From the IMG/VR virus record IMGVR_UViG_3300045966_000102, positions 1 through 42,151 of that record: DNA of 42,151 bases. One strand, given 5' to 3'. This stretch comes from a virus. Below, piece after piece: positions 32,043-41,426 of this stretch; within the stretch, counting starts at the first letter, position 1; every line of letters starts with the position of its first letter. Both the position numbers and the translations under genes were made by a program. A model generated the notes under the pieces. The model searched no databases. It saw nothing but the letters and a program-made list of their open reading frames with translations, and had not been told where the DNA came from.

Positions 32043-32474
32043 ATGGCCATTATCTACCGCGCCTCATTGGTATCAATCGTAGTGGTGGACGCCAACGGCC
32101 AGGCCAGCCCGCTGGGCATTGCCGAGACGTTCACCCTGCAAAAGAGTTTTGAGACGGAAGCGCTCCGGGAAATTGGTAACTTTTTTGCGCCTGAAATTGT
32201 TGTCCACGGTGTAGGTGCTAGCTTTAGCTGGGGAAAGGCATGGGTAAAAGGTGTCGATTTAGTCAAGCAGGGCATTATCCCCAATGACACCCTCATAGCG
32301 CAATATGAACCTTTCGCCGCGAGGGTGATAGACCAGGAGAGCCAGCGCCTCATTGCGACGCTCTTTAAGTCTGTGCCGAACAGCTATGACATCGCGATTA
32401 CAGCCCATCAAAAACTAATGCAAAATGTACAAGGGATTTGTATATCAGCACTCTTTGAGAGTGAACTACAGTAG
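32043..32474 (+). CDS. Tail tube protein
   Basis: This 143-residue protein sits nine bases after the sheath stop with AGGAGGG before it. It is beta-rich (YRASLVSIVVVDANGQASPLGIAETFTLQKSFETEALREIGNFFAPEIVVHGVGASFSWGKAWVKG), the size and position of a myovirus tube protein. Codon use is more AT-rich than in its neighbours, especially after 32140. Confidence 0.72.
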   Translation: MAIIYRASLVSIVVVDANGQASPLGIAETFTLQKSFETEALREIGNFFAPEIVVHGVGASFSWGKAWVKGVDLVKQGIIPNDTLIAQYEPFAARVIDQESQRLIATLFKSVPNSYDIAITAHQKLMQNVQGICISALFESELQ

Positions 32475-32488
32475 CGAGAGGGCGACGC

Positions 32489-32692
32489 ATGGCGTACCAC
32501 GTCGAACCGTTTGAGGTAGCCGACGACGCCGACTGGCCCGCCGAGCTACAGACCCGGCTGGACGAACTCAGCGCCGAGGGCTGGACCCTGGTCACGCTCT
32601 ACACCCGTGACATGCCTAGCCCACACGTCGGTGGCATGACCGGGCTCAGGCCCGCAGTGCCGTATACGGTTTTGATCCTGCACCAGCCCTGA
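32489..32692 (+). CDS. Small DUF4177-like protein (67 aa)
   Basis: The sequence MAYHVEPFEV...ELQTRLDELSAEGWTLVTLYTRDMP...YTVLILHQP matches the pattern of DUF4177-type small proteins (strand, helix ending in EGW.LV, strand). The ribosome site is modest (GAGAGGG). It occupies the slot where tail assembly chaperones usually lie, between tube and tape measure, but does not resemble them. Confidence 0.6.
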   Translation: MAYHVEPFEVADDADWPAELQTRLDELSAEGWTLVTLYTRDMPSPHVGGMTGLRPAVPYTVLILHQP

Positions 32693-32703
32693 GAGGGTGA
32701 GGC

Positions 32704-35034
32704 ATGGCGGAGAGTAGCAACACCGTCAATGTGCGCATCAATGTTCCGGCTGTCGACCTGAGCGGCATAGATGCGCTTATCCGCCGTGGGGACGCCCTCA
32801 ACACCTCCCTCAGCGACTTGCGCCAGGGCATGCGCGAGACCGGCAAGCAGCTCAGCACCCTCCCCACCGCGCCAGGGGGAGCCGTGCCCGCGCGTCCAGG
32901 CGTGGTGCAGCCTGGAGGGGGAACCCAGCAGGCCGTTGCCACCCTGCAAAACCAACTGCACGACTTGCAGACGCGCCAGGCCCAGATTGACCAGGCCAGC
33001 GCGCCGCAGATTTTCCGGGAGATTGAGCGCAAGCGCCGGGAGCTAGAGCACCAGCTCCAACGCCTGAACGTGGACGACCAGACGCGCCAGCGCGACGACG
33101 CCGCCATGGCCCGGCGCCAGGGACTGCCACCGGCACCCCTTGTCCCCGCCGCTGTCCCCGCTGCGCCCGCTGCGCCTGTCGTGCCTGGTGTTCCGGCGAC
33201 GATCCCGCCCGCCATGGCCCGCGTGGCAGGGCGCCGTCCGTCGTTGCCCATGCCGACTGTGCCCACGGCTCCGGCTCCGGCTGGCGCCCCACCGGCTGCC
33301 GCTCCGGCTGCACCCGCTGCGCCGCTCTCCCAGCGTGACCTGTGGCAGCATCGTATGCAGCTCGCAGCCACTCAGCACCGCCTGGCCAGTGTGCAGGCCC
33401 AGCGCGCACGGGTGACCGCTGGCCAGACCGCCCGCGCAGAGCGACTCGCCCGCGAAGAAGCCGCCCTACAGGCCCGCCAGCAGCGCCTGACGCAGAGCAT
33501 CCAGCAGTCCCAGGCCATCCCCCCTGGACCAGAGGAAGAGGACACCGGGGGAGGCGGAGGGGGAGGCGGAGGACGGCCCCCGCGCCCACCCACCCCACCC
33601 GCTGAGCCACCCAGCCGCGCCATGGGCATGCTCCGGCAAGGCGCCCGCTTCCTGGGTGGTGCGTTCCTGGGTGGCACCCTGACCGGGATCGCCGCGCAGT
33701 CCATCAGTATGCTGGCGACCCCACTCATGGACCGCGTGCGTGTGGCCATGGACCGCTACGAGCAGCGCCTGCGTGGCGTGGGCATGCTCAGCCAGCAACT
33801 GGTGCAGAGCTACGACAGCATCAATGAGCGCCTGGACACCATGCGGGAGAATTACGGCCTACTCGCCTCTGAAGGCTTGGAGGTGATGCAGGGCATTACC
33901 CGTTCGGCCATCAGCACGCCACGCGCCGAGTTTGGCGCCGCCCGCTTTGCCCGTGCCTTTGGGGTGGCTCCGGGTGTCGCTGGCGAGATGCAAGGCCGCT
34001 TTGAGCGACTCCTGACCCCGTATGGCGCCGAGACCAGGACCCCGCTGGCACGCATTGCCCGTGCCATGCACCCAGGCCGCGCCGGGATTCCCAACATTAC
34101 CGAGACGCAATTTGTGGAGCAGGCCCTGGGCATTGCAGGCACGGGTGGGTACAACGTGCCCCAGCTCTCTGGGGATTTTGTCGGACGCATGACAGACTTT
34201 CTGGGCTCCCTTGGCGCCCGCTTCCCTGGCCAGCAGGCGAACGTGTACCAGCAGTTTGCCCAGGGGCTCAGCGCCCCCACCGCCGAGCCCATGCAGGCCC
34301 TCAGAGTGCGTGCCGTGTCCCGGCTGGCAGATCGACTACCGGGTGGCATCCTGACCGTGGGCAAGGGCAAGGACGCTGAGCGTATTGACCTCCGCACCAT
34401 GGAAGGCATCCAGCAGGCCCTCGAACTGGCACCACAGAGCCCCGAGGTGATGGAAGCCATGGCCCGCGAAGCCCAGGAAGCCGGAGGCGGCTATCCCGAG
34501 CTAGAGCGCTATATGTTCCGGGGGATGGTCACGCCGGGCATGGGCATAACCGTGGGCAACCGCATCTACCGCCGACGCGGGGAGCTGGGCAGGCGTGGCT
34601 TTGAAGAGTTAAAAGCCCCTATCCCTGGCGCCCCAGGCGTGGAGAAAGAAGTAGACCTGCGCATCCAGCAACCGGACCCGCTCTACCAAAAGCTCATTGA
34701 GACCAACGCCAAGCTGGAGGGCCAGCTAGAGGACATCGGCAAAAAGTTTGTGGAGGGCAAGCTGGCTATTGAGAAGTGGACAGCGGAGCTGCTCGCCTAC
34801 CTCAAGGATACGAACAAGGACGCGCAAGCCTACCGGGAGCGCGTCGACAAGGAACAACTGGAGGGGCTGCAAGACCTCCGCGAGCACGCCAAAAACGGCA
34901 GCCTCACCCTCAAGGAATTTTTTGACTTTGTCTTTACCGTCATAGGACAACAGGCTCTGGTGGAAGGCGGCTATGCCCCGAAGCCCCAGGGCACGCAACC
35001 GAGTGGCGCCACCACGCCACAGAAGGCGCAGTAA
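32704..35034 (+). CDS. Tape measure protein
   Basis: This is a 776-residue protein. The N-terminal ~140 residues are coiled coil (LSDLRQGMRETGKQL, LQTRQAQIDQASAPQIFREIERKRRELEHQLQ). A Pro/Ala-rich stretch (about 140-215), more coiled coil and a Gly-rich hinge follow (about 280-300). A hydrophobic segment near 312-341 (ARFLGGAFLGGTLTGIAAQSISMLATPLM) could insert into the host membrane during DNA entry. The rest is mostly helical. Tape measures set tail length and leave the tail at injection. The length implies a rather short tail for a myovirus. Confidence 0.8.
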   Translation: MAESSNTVNVRINVPAVDLSGIDALIRRGDALNTSLSDLRQGMRETGKQLSTLPTAPGGAVPARPGVVQPGGGTQQAVATLQNQLHDLQTRQAQIDQASAPQIFREIERKRRELEHQLQRLNVDDQTRQRDDAAMARRQGLPPAPLVPAAVPAAPAAPVVPGVPATIPPAMARVAGRRPSLPMPTVPTAPAPAGAPPAAAPAAPAAPLSQRDLWQHRMQLAATQHRLASVQAQRARVTAGQTARAERLAREEAALQARQQRLTQSIQQSQAIPPGPEEEDTGGGGGGGGGRPPRPPTPPAEPPSRAMGMLRQGARFLGGAFLGGTLTGIAAQSISMLATPLMDRVRVAMDRYEQRLRGVGMLSQQLVQSYDSINERLDTMRENYGLLASEGLEVMQGITRSAISTPRAEFGAARFARAFGVAPGVAGEMQGRFERLLTPYGAETRTPLARIARAMHPGRAGIPNITETQFVEQALGIAGTGGYNVPQLSGDFVGRMTDFLGSLGARFPGQQANVYQQFAQGLSAPTAEPMQALRVRAVSRLADRLPGGILTVGKGKDAERIDLRTMEGIQQALELAPQSPEVMEAMAREAQEAGGGYPELERYMFRGMVTPGMGITVGNRIYRRRGELGRRGFEELKAPIPGAPGVEKEVDLRIQQPDPLYQKLIETNAKLEGQLEDIGKKFVEGKLAIEKWTAELLAYLKDTNKDAQAYRERVDKEQLEGLQDLREHAKNGSLTLKEFFDFVFTVIGQQALVEGGYAPKPQGTQPSGATTPQKAQ

Positions 35035-35046
35035 GGAGGCACACGT

Positions 35047-35493
35047 ATGGTCCCAGCCGCTGCACAGCACCGCTTTGGTTCGCAGCAAGAGTACACCGTC
35101 CAGCGCTACACCCGTGGAGGGGAGCGCCGCATTATGCAAGCCTACGCCCTGGACCTGTCGCTAGAGGGCGTGCTCCCTGGCTTGCTTCAGGCCCTGGACG
35201 GCGACGCGCGCTATTGGGAAGCCGTCCTGAAAGAATGCCTCATTGAGGCGCCCGAGCACTGGTGGGAAGCCGTCCCCCCAGGCCCGAGCCGCAACGGCAG
35301 CCCGTCTCGTACCCTCAGCTTTGAAGCCGTCCCGGTGGAGGAATTTACCGACGTAAGCAAGGAGGTACAGACGTGGTTTGATTCCTTTCGCAGACCTGCC
35401 CCTAGCACAGGCACTGGCGCAGGCCAAGGCGACCCGGCACCGCTGGCTGATCCTGAAGCAGTTTCCGCATCTTTTAGGGGTAGGGCGAGCTGA
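35047..35493 (+). CDS. Tail protein of unknown function overlapping the next frame (148 aa)
   Basis: ATG 35047 follows AAGGAGG. Residues 1-110 look like real protein (QRYTRGGERRIMQAYALDLSLEGVLPGLLQALDGDARYWEAVLKECLIEAPEHWWEAVP). The last ~38 (after QTWFDSF) turn into low-complexity Gly/Pro/Ala, while the +1 frame becomes well formed. So either the true product continues into the 35378 frame by a shift, or this gene simply has a disordered tail. It could be a tail assembly chaperone placed after, not before, the tape measure gene. Confidence 0.6.
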   Translation: MVPAAAQHRFGSQQEYTVQRYTRGGERRIMQAYALDLSLEGVLPGLLQALDGDARYWEAVLKECLIEAPEHWWEAVPPGPSRNGSPSRTLSFEAVPVEEFTDVSKEVQTWFDSFRRPAPSTGTGAGQGDPAPLADPEAVSASFRGRAS

Positions 35494-35839
35494 GGACCTG
35501 ACGCATGAGCAAGAACTCTGGCTGCTGCACCATCTCTTGCTGGACCAGGGCATTGACGTGTGTCCCAAGTGTAGCGCCCTGGGACCCGAGCCGTACTGCC
35601 CGGAGTGTGGCACGCGCCGCGCCGCTGATACGACAGCAGGCCGCCGCTGTAGCGTGTGTCAGGCCGTAGGCGCCACCGCCTACTGTGGCAACTGTGGCGC
35701 CGTGCTCATTACCCCGACCGAGCGCCAGATGGAGCAAGGCACCTTTGACTGGAGCGCCTGGGAGCAGAGCCTGGCGCCGTTCCTGGGTGGACTGAGCCGC
35801 GAAGAAGAGGCACAACTTTTGACCATGGGACCCGGCTAA
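35378..35839 (+). CDS. Double zinc-ribbon tail-region protein, TTG start or frameshift product (153 aa)
   Basis: This frame overlaps the previous gene by 116 bases in the +1 frame. The only early start is TTG 35378, with AAGGAGG at about 35359-35365, twelve bases away. After an N-terminal helix (LPLAQALAQAKATRHRWLILKQF) come two zinc ribbons: CPKC...CPEC and CSVC...CGNC (C-x2-C pairs). The C-terminus is SLAPFLGGLSREEEAQLL. Its TAA overlaps the ATG of the hub gene. The function is unknown; the ribbon pair may bind nucleic acid or protein. Confidence 0.6.
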   Translation: MIPFADLPLAQALAQAKATRHRWLILKQFPHLLGVGRAEDLTHEQELWLLHHLLLDQGIDVCPKCSALGPEPYCPECGTRRAADTTAGRRCSVCQAVGATAYCGNCGAVLITPTERQMEQGTFDWSAWEQSLAPFLGGLSREEEAQLLTMGPG

Positions 35840-37866
35840 TGGAAGTGCTCAGTACCGTGTGCACGGTGGAAATTACCAGCCCCCAGGGGCACCGGCTCAC
35901 CTTTACCAGTGGGGAGCCCCAGGGCGACTTGCTGACGGTCGAAACCCAGAAGGACCTGCAAGGCGCCTGTGGCAGCTTCACCCTGACCTTTGCCCCGCGC
36001 GTGTATGAGGGCAAAACCTGGGACGAAAGAATACCGATGCGCAGCCTGGTAGTCATACGCATGGACCGCCCGGACGTGGAAGGCATGCCCGAGGTGGACA
36101 CCACCGTCATGGTTGGTCTCACCGACGACCACGGCAGAAGCGAGCAGTACCAGGCCGCCAACCCGCAGCGCCGGGTGCAGGTGAGTGGCCGCGAGCTGAG
36201 CTGTGTCTTGCTGGACGCTAACCTCTGGTATCACCCCCTCATGCTGCAACAGAGTGGCGCCCTGAGCCCCACCGAAGCCGCGCTGGGTGCGCTAGGGCTC
36301 ACCCTGGCCTGGAAGCCGGACATGCTGAAAAACGGCGTCGACCCGCGCGACAACCTCAAGATTATCCTGGAGTATTTCCTGCTGGGTGGGAGCACCGCCA
36401 GCGCCAGTGGCACGCTCAAGAACACCATCGGGGAGAAAAAGCCCAGCGCGCCACACAGAGAGGCGGTGATTAACTTGCAACTGCCCAAGATCGACCTCAA
36501 GGACGTGCTGGTCCTCAATGACGCGGCCTGGACCACGTTTGACGAGGTGAATCTTGCCATAGGCCAGAACACCGCGTTTATGGGCTCTATCTGGAACTAT
36601 TGCCAGATTTGCGTTGACCCGGCCTTTCAAGAGTTTTTCTCCAGGGTAGAGGGAGGTGTCAGCAAGCTGCATTTCCGCGCCAAGCCCTTCAAGCAGACGC
36701 GCGTCAGCCAGGGCACCAAGTTTGACGACACCGTCAAGACCTGCCAGACCCTCACCCTGCAACCCGGCTGGCTCCTGGATGCCCGGCTCCGGCGCAGCTC
36801 ACAGAGCGTGTACAACATTTTTTGGGTGATTCCCATGGGCACGATGAACATGCTGGACGCGGCCAGCCTGTCCCATCTGGCCATGCCGCGCGCCATCACC
36901 GACCCCAGGCACCCGTCAAGCCTCAGCCGCTATGGTATCCGGGTGATGAAAGTCTCCAGCCCCTACCTGCCCGCCCGCACCCCGAGCAAGCGCCAGGGCA
37001 GCCCGGCAGGCCCGCTCCCCACGTCCGCACGTATCCCCGCGAATAACCTCAGCACCCAGGCGACGGCCTACGCCAACCAGGCCGCCGTGATCGCCCAGCA
37101 GAACGGTGTCCCCCAGGACATGATTCCCAGCTTTCTGGCCAACATGCAGCAAGAATCGAATTGGGACCCCATGGCGGTGAGCAAAGCAGGCGCCAAGGGA
37201 CTAGGGCAGCTCATGCCGGGCACCATCAAGCGCTATGGGGTGACCGACCCTTTTGACCCCGTGCAGAGCATGACCGCCAGCGCCAAGTATTGGCGGGACC
37301 TTATCAAAATGTTCGGACGCGACCCGGCGCTAGTGGCCGCTGCCTACAACGCCGGAGAGGGCGCCGTGCAGCAGGCCGGGAATCAGGTTCCCAACTTCCC
37401 CGAGACCAAGAAGCATGTGGCCGCTGTGCTGGCCAATACCCCGCGCTATACGGCGACCGGCACCCCGACTGCGACCAGCACCACGCCCCCACCGGCTGCG
37501 CCCGCTGCCAAGCCCGCTGAGGATCGACCCGTACCCCCGCCTGGCAGCATTGTGGCCCTGGCGGAGAAGTGGGGGAAGATTCTAGAAGCCTGGTATGAGC
37601 ATGGCCCGCTGCTCAGTCTGGGTGGGATGCAGGTACGCGGACACCCCGCCTGGAACATCGGCAACCGCCTGGTCACCACGGACACGCGCGGGGAGCGGGA
37701 ATTTTACATTGAAGGCTGCGCCCACAGGTACGACATGCGCACTGGCCTGTATACGACGTTTCTCAGGGTGACCCGTGGCTGGTACCTGGACGGGAAAACC
37801 GACGAGCAGGGCAGCAGTGCGGGGGAGATTACCCAGACCTACTTCTATGGCAAGGGACAGGGCTAA
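35839..37866 (+). CDS. Baseplate hub protein with inserted lytic transglycosylase (SLT) domain
   Basis: This is a 675-residue protein. The first ~380 residues are a hub-like (gpD/gp27 type) beta-rich region (VQVSGRELSCVLLDANLW; GWLLDARLRRSSQSVYNIFWVIP). Residues about 414-525 are an SLT/GEWL lysozyme-like domain, QESNWDP with E439 as catalytic Glu, then AKGLGQLMP and AAYNAGEGAV, which cleaves peptidoglycan. A Pro-rich linker follows, and from about 575 the hub pattern resumes (GMQVRGHPAWNIGNRLVTTDTRGEREFYIEGCAHRYD). So the enzyme is inserted into the hub rather than appended. It would open the cell wall when the tail contracts. Stop overlaps the spike start (TAATG). Confidence 0.82.
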   Translation: MEVLSTVCTVEITSPQGHRLTFTSGEPQGDLLTVETQKDLQGACGSFTLTFAPRVYEGKTWDERIPMRSLVVIRMDRPDVEGMPEVDTTVMVGLTDDHGRSEQYQAANPQRRVQVSGRELSCVLLDANLWYHPLMLQQSGALSPTEAALGALGLTLAWKPDMLKNGVDPRDNLKIILEYFLLGGSTASASGTLKNTIGEKKPSAPHREAVINLQLPKIDLKDVLVLNDAAWTTFDEVNLAIGQNTAFMGSIWNYCQICVDPAFQEFFSRVEGGVSKLHFRAKPFKQTRVSQGTKFDDTVKTCQTLTLQPGWLLDARLRRSSQSVYNIFWVIPMGTMNMLDAASLSHLAMPRAITDPRHPSSLSRYGIRVMKVSSPYLPARTPSKRQGSPAGPLPTSARIPANNLSTQATAYANQAAVIAQQNGVPQDMIPSFLANMQQESNWDPMAVSKAGAKGLGQLMPGTIKRYGVTDPFDPVQSMTASAKYWRDLIKMFGRDPALVAAAYNAGEGAVQQAGNQVPNFPETKKHVAAVLANTPRYTATGTPTATSTTPPPAAPAAKPAEDRPVPPPGSIVALAEKWGKILEAWYEHGPLLSLGGMQVRGHPAWNIGNRLVTTDTRGEREFYIEGCAHRYDMRTGLYTTFLRVTRGWYLDGKTDEQGSSAGEITQTYFYGKGQG

Positions 37867-38705
37867 TGGACGACCGCGAAGCCGGACTGCCGCGCCTGGT
37901 CTCGGACGAAGGCGCCCCGACCAATCTCATGTACATGGCGAAGGGTGTCGTGCGTGCGGTGTACCCGGATGAGTGGCGCGTGGACATTGAGACGGACCAC
38001 GGCGGCATGCTGCATAAGGCCGTGGTGCTCTCGCCCTACCTGCCCCCCGTGCACCAGGACCTGGTGCAACCGTCGCATGTGTACTTTGTGCACGCCTATG
38101 GCCATGCCGCCGACGCTATCTGCTGGCCCCTGACCTTCCGCCGTCTGCTCGACCCGGAGCGCGAACTCACGAAGGAAGAAGGCAAGAACGACCACAGCCA
38201 GCGCGACCGGGGAGACACCAGCGACTCTGAGGGGGAGGGCGATGAGCCCAGCCGACACTTTTACAACCTGCACGTCTACTGCCAGCGCGCCGGAGATATT
38301 ACGATCCGCATCACCGACGACAACAAGTGGGTGGTAGAGAGCGAAGCCGGGGACACGATCCGCTACGACCAGAAGAAGCGCGAAGTGGACGTACTGGCGC
38401 CGACCGTGCGCATTGGCAGCATGGAGCATACCAGGGTTGAGTATGTCAGAGCAGACCATGTGCATGTGGTCATGCCGGACATCCGACTAGGGACCCCCAC
38501 GAGTGAGCAGCAAGTCATTTTAGGCAACCTGTGGCAGCAGTTTTACAACGCCTTTGTGGACCTCTTTAACCAGCACCGGCACCGCAACGTGCAGCCCGGA
38601 GGGGGACTCTCCGGCCCGCCCTTCCAGTTCACCAACCACATGGAAGATGATTTGTTATCCGACATCACCCGGACGCAAAAATCCTTCCCAGAGGAGGATT
38701 TTTAG
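37866..38705 (+). CDS. Baseplate spike / gpV-like OB-fold protein
   Basis: This 279-residue protein starts inside the hub stop codon. Residues about 24-110 form an OB-fold-like domain (GVVRAVYPDEWRVDIETDHGGMLHKAVVLSPYLPP...VYFVHAYG). A charged linker follows, then beta-repeats (DITIRITDDNKWVVESEAGDTIRYDQKKREVDVLAPTVRIGS) like the shaft of a central spike. The C-terminus has LGNLWQQFYNAFVDLFNQHRHRNVQPGG, common in spike and lysozyme-type baseplate proteins. It tips the tube and pierces the envelope. Confidence 0.78.
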   Translation: MDDREAGLPRLVSDEGAPTNLMYMAKGVVRAVYPDEWRVDIETDHGGMLHKAVVLSPYLPPVHQDLVQPSHVYFVHAYGHAADAICWPLTFRRLLDPERELTKEEGKNDHSQRDRGDTSDSEGEGDEPSRHFYNLHVYCQRAGDITIRITDDNKWVVESEAGDTIRYDQKKREVDVLAPTVRIGSMEHTRVEYVRADHVHVVMPDIRLGTPTSEQQVILGNLWQQFYNAFVDLFNQHRHRNVQPGGGLSGPPFQFTNHMEDDLLSDITRTQKSFPEEDF

Positions 38706-41426
38706 ATGCCTGTCCCGCTGACCCAGATCGACAAAAGCCAGCAGACCGCCGCCGATGGGAAGTATCCCAATAAGAGCCGCAGCGCGGGCACCCTGACCCT
38801 GGTCTTTACCATCCGGCACAAGGCCAGCAACCAAGTGGTGAAAGAGCACAGGCTGGTCTGTATGCCCACGACATTTGAACAGTCGACGGAAGGCCGCTCA
38901 CAGCTCTACTACACGCAGCAGGGCATCTATGTAGACCTGCCCCAGCGGGAAGCTATCGGTATCACCACGTTTAACATTTCCGGGCACACCCTCTACCGTG
39001 GACTGATCCGCAACAGTGAGCCAGCCGGACTCACCCGCAGCGGGGAGCCAACCACGATCAGCGCCGCCGTCACCAACCTGGTGGGCGTGTTCAACACGCT
39101 GCGCACAGGCCCCGCTCCGCGCGCGGGCTCGACCATCGACGGCGCCGCTGCCATCAAGGACCTGCAGGACACGATCAGGCAATATTTTTTTGGCAACGAC
39201 AATGCCAACAGCGTCACGAACACCCCCGAAGCCACGCCAGGCGATCTGCAGCTAGAGTTTTTCAATATGAACGCGCCGATTTCCGCCCAGGATTCCGTTG
39301 GCCTGGCTGGCTGGATCATTCACCCTCACCGGGGACTTGTGACGCTGCGCCAGGACGCCCACAAGCCTTTTTTGTGGACCTATTCCTTTCAGTTTGCCGG
39401 TATCCAGCTCCTCAAGGAAGCCACGAAGGTTGACAGCTTTGTCCAAACCTTCACCAACAAGAAAAGCCTCATAGGGACCGTCCTGGACCGCCTGGACAAG
39501 GTGGTCACCGGCGCAAATACCCTCTTTGCCGCCTTTGATCAACTGACCATCAATGTCTTCAAGCCCGTCAGTACCTTTGTCACGGGTGTGGCCAACCTGG
39601 CAGACAGTGCGCAGCGCTTTGTCACCGGCCTGGACGCCAAGATACGCTTTCCCCTCTATGCTGCGCAGAGCCTGCTCCAGAGTGGCAAGACCCTGCTCAG
39701 CCTGCCGAGTCACACCGTCCAGACCTTGCACGCCACGGCGCACGCCCTGCAGGACCTGCTCCACCCGCTCACCGTAGGCCGCTCCCTGGGCGCCGCCTTT
39801 GCGGGCACAAGCCTTACCGCTGGCGTCAATGACCGGCTGCGCATCGCCCTCAATGGCGAGCCCCCGCGTACCCTGACGCTAGGGACGCAGACCAGTGGCC
39901 CGGCGATTGCGCAGACCATCCAGGCCCAGCTCCGCGCCCAGACGCCGACCTTTACGGCCAACGCCAGCGCCTACGCGGACCTGACCTGCGTCTATCAGCC
40001 GGAGGATGGCCGCTATGTCATCACCTCCGGGACGTTTGGCTCCAACAGCGCCAGCGTGGTGGTGTCGACGCCGGAGGACCTGGCACTAGAGCCCAACGAC
40101 GCCAGCCCCGTGCTAGGGCTGGGACCCGCCAACGGCGGCATAGAGCAGCAGGGGAGCGCGGAGCCCTTAGCAGCCCTCGACCTGCTCCGGGAGGTGACCA
40201 TGGCGTGCAGCAGGCTGGAAGCCTTCCCGGAATACTTCGCAGAGAGCCTGCCCGCGCAGACCGCGCTCCTGCAAACGTACCAGCCCGCGCCCGTGCCCGA
40301 TGAAGTCATAGAGGGGGAGCAACGCCTTTCCTATGTGCTCCTCACACGGGGGGACTCGCTGCAAAGCCTGGCGGCCCGCTCTGGTGTGGCGTGGGAAACG
40401 CTCGCCCTGGTGAATCATTTGACCTACCCCTATGTGATGGATGGCCCGGCCACCCTGGCGCAGGGACTGGTCACGGTGACCGGACAAGTACAGAGCCTCA
40501 CCGATACCACCAAGGCATGGCTGGTGCAGGAGTGGCAGGGGCAACGGGTGGACTTGATCAGAGGCGACGGCGCCGGACAGAGCCGCAAGATTGTGGCCAA
40601 CTCCAGCACCACCCTGTACCTCGATGAGCCCTGGACGCTCGTCCCCACCGCCAACACCGCCTATGCCGTGCGCATGGCGGACAATCCCTTTATCCAGACC
40701 AGCACGGTCACCAATGCGAGCCACAGAACCGTGGTCGACAGCAGCCTGCACCTGGTCCCCGAGAGCCAGCGCGGCTATGAGCTACGGCTCCTCAGTGGCC
40801 CTGGCGCCGGACAGCGCCGCCGCATTGAGGAACACACCCCGACCACCTACGTCCTTGCCGACCCGTGGGACGTGATCCCCCACGCGGGCACGCTCTATGC
40901 CATTGTGACGCCCCAGGCCCCGGTGAGGCGCCGGGTGCTCCTCATTGGGGACCCCGTGGCCATCCCGCGCCCCGCGCGCTATCCGAGCCCCCGCAACGTG
41001 CGCTTTGCCTTGCAGGACCTGGCCACCATTACGGGGACCGTGCGCAGCCAGGATACCAAGCTCTTTGGCACGGACCTTGTGCACAGCAAGGGGGACCTGG
41101 TGCTGGACCAGGCCCGGCAGGACCTCCACACCGTCAGCGGGCTCCCGAACTTGCGCCAGGCCGTGCTCAACCTGCTCAATTTGTCGCTGGGTGAGCTGGA
41201 GTACATGCCGACGCTGGGGAGCTATCTCCAGGAACACCTTGGCCGCGTCGCCACCCTCCCGAGCGGCATAGAGCTGATGCACAGCGTTGAGCGCACCGTG
41301 CGCCAGGACGCGCGTATAGCGCAGATCGGCCCTACGTCGCTTGTCGCCAGTGCGGGCACGGTGGAGCTGTATTTTGAGGCGGTGGCAATCAATGGGGAAG
41401 TGGTCGACCGGATAGCGATTCGCTAA
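38706..41426 (+). CDS. Large baseplate protein with LysM and gp25-like domains
   Basis: This is a 906-residue protein; its ATG abuts the previous stop, with GAGGAGG upstream. The N-terminal ~250 residues are beta-rich and resemble baseplate/tail-hub linkers (LTLVFTIRHKASNQVV ... WTYSFQFAGIQLL). A helical region follows. A LysM domain lies near 541-580 (SYVLLTRGDSLQSLAARSGVAWETLALVNHL). Two repeats with GAGQSRKI and GAGQRRRI come next, and then a C-terminal gp25/GPW-like wedge domain from about 785 (LFGTDLVHSKGDLVLDQ...LNLSLGELEYMPTLGSYL). LysM can bind glycan or hold the hub, and gp25-like domains trigger sheath contraction. The fusion joins hub-proximal and wedge functions in one chain. Confidence 0.78.
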   Translation: MPVPLTQIDKSQQTAADGKYPNKSRSAGTLTLVFTIRHKASNQVVKEHRLVCMPTTFEQSTEGRSQLYYTQQGIYVDLPQREAIGITTFNISGHTLYRGLIRNSEPAGLTRSGEPTTISAAVTNLVGVFNTLRTGPAPRAGSTIDGAAAIKDLQDTIRQYFFGNDNANSVTNTPEATPGDLQLEFFNMNAPISAQDSVGLAGWIIHPHRGLVTLRQDAHKPFLWTYSFQFAGIQLLKEATKVDSFVQTFTNKKSLIGTVLDRLDKVVTGANTLFAAFDQLTINVFKPVSTFVTGVANLADSAQRFVTGLDAKIRFPLYAAQSLLQSGKTLLSLPSHTVQTLHATAHALQDLLHPLTVGRSLGAAFAGTSLTAGVNDRLRIALNGEPPRTLTLGTQTSGPAIAQTIQAQLRAQTPTFTANASAYADLTCVYQPEDGRYVITSGTFGSNSASVVVSTPEDLALEPNDASPVLGLGPANGGIEQQGSAEPLAALDLLREVTMACSRLEAFPEYFAESLPAQTALLQTYQPAPVPDEVIEGEQRLSYVLLTRGDSLQSLAARSGVAWETLALVNHLTYPYVMDGPATLAQGLVTVTGQVQSLTDTTKAWLVQEWQGQRVDLIRGDGAGQSRKIVANSSTTLYLDEPWTLVPTANTAYAVRMADNPFIQTSTVTNASHRTVVDSSLHLVPESQRGYELRLLSGPGAGQRRRIEEHTPTTYVLADPWDVIPHAGTLYAIVTPQAPVRRRVLLIGDPVAIPRPARYPSPRNVRFALQDLATITGTVRSQDTKLFGTDLVHSKGDLVLDQARQDLHTVSGLPNLRQAVLNLLNLSLGELEYMPTLGSYLQEHLGRVATLPSGIELMHSVERTVRQDARIAQIGPTSLVASAGTVELYFEAVAINGEVVDRIAIR

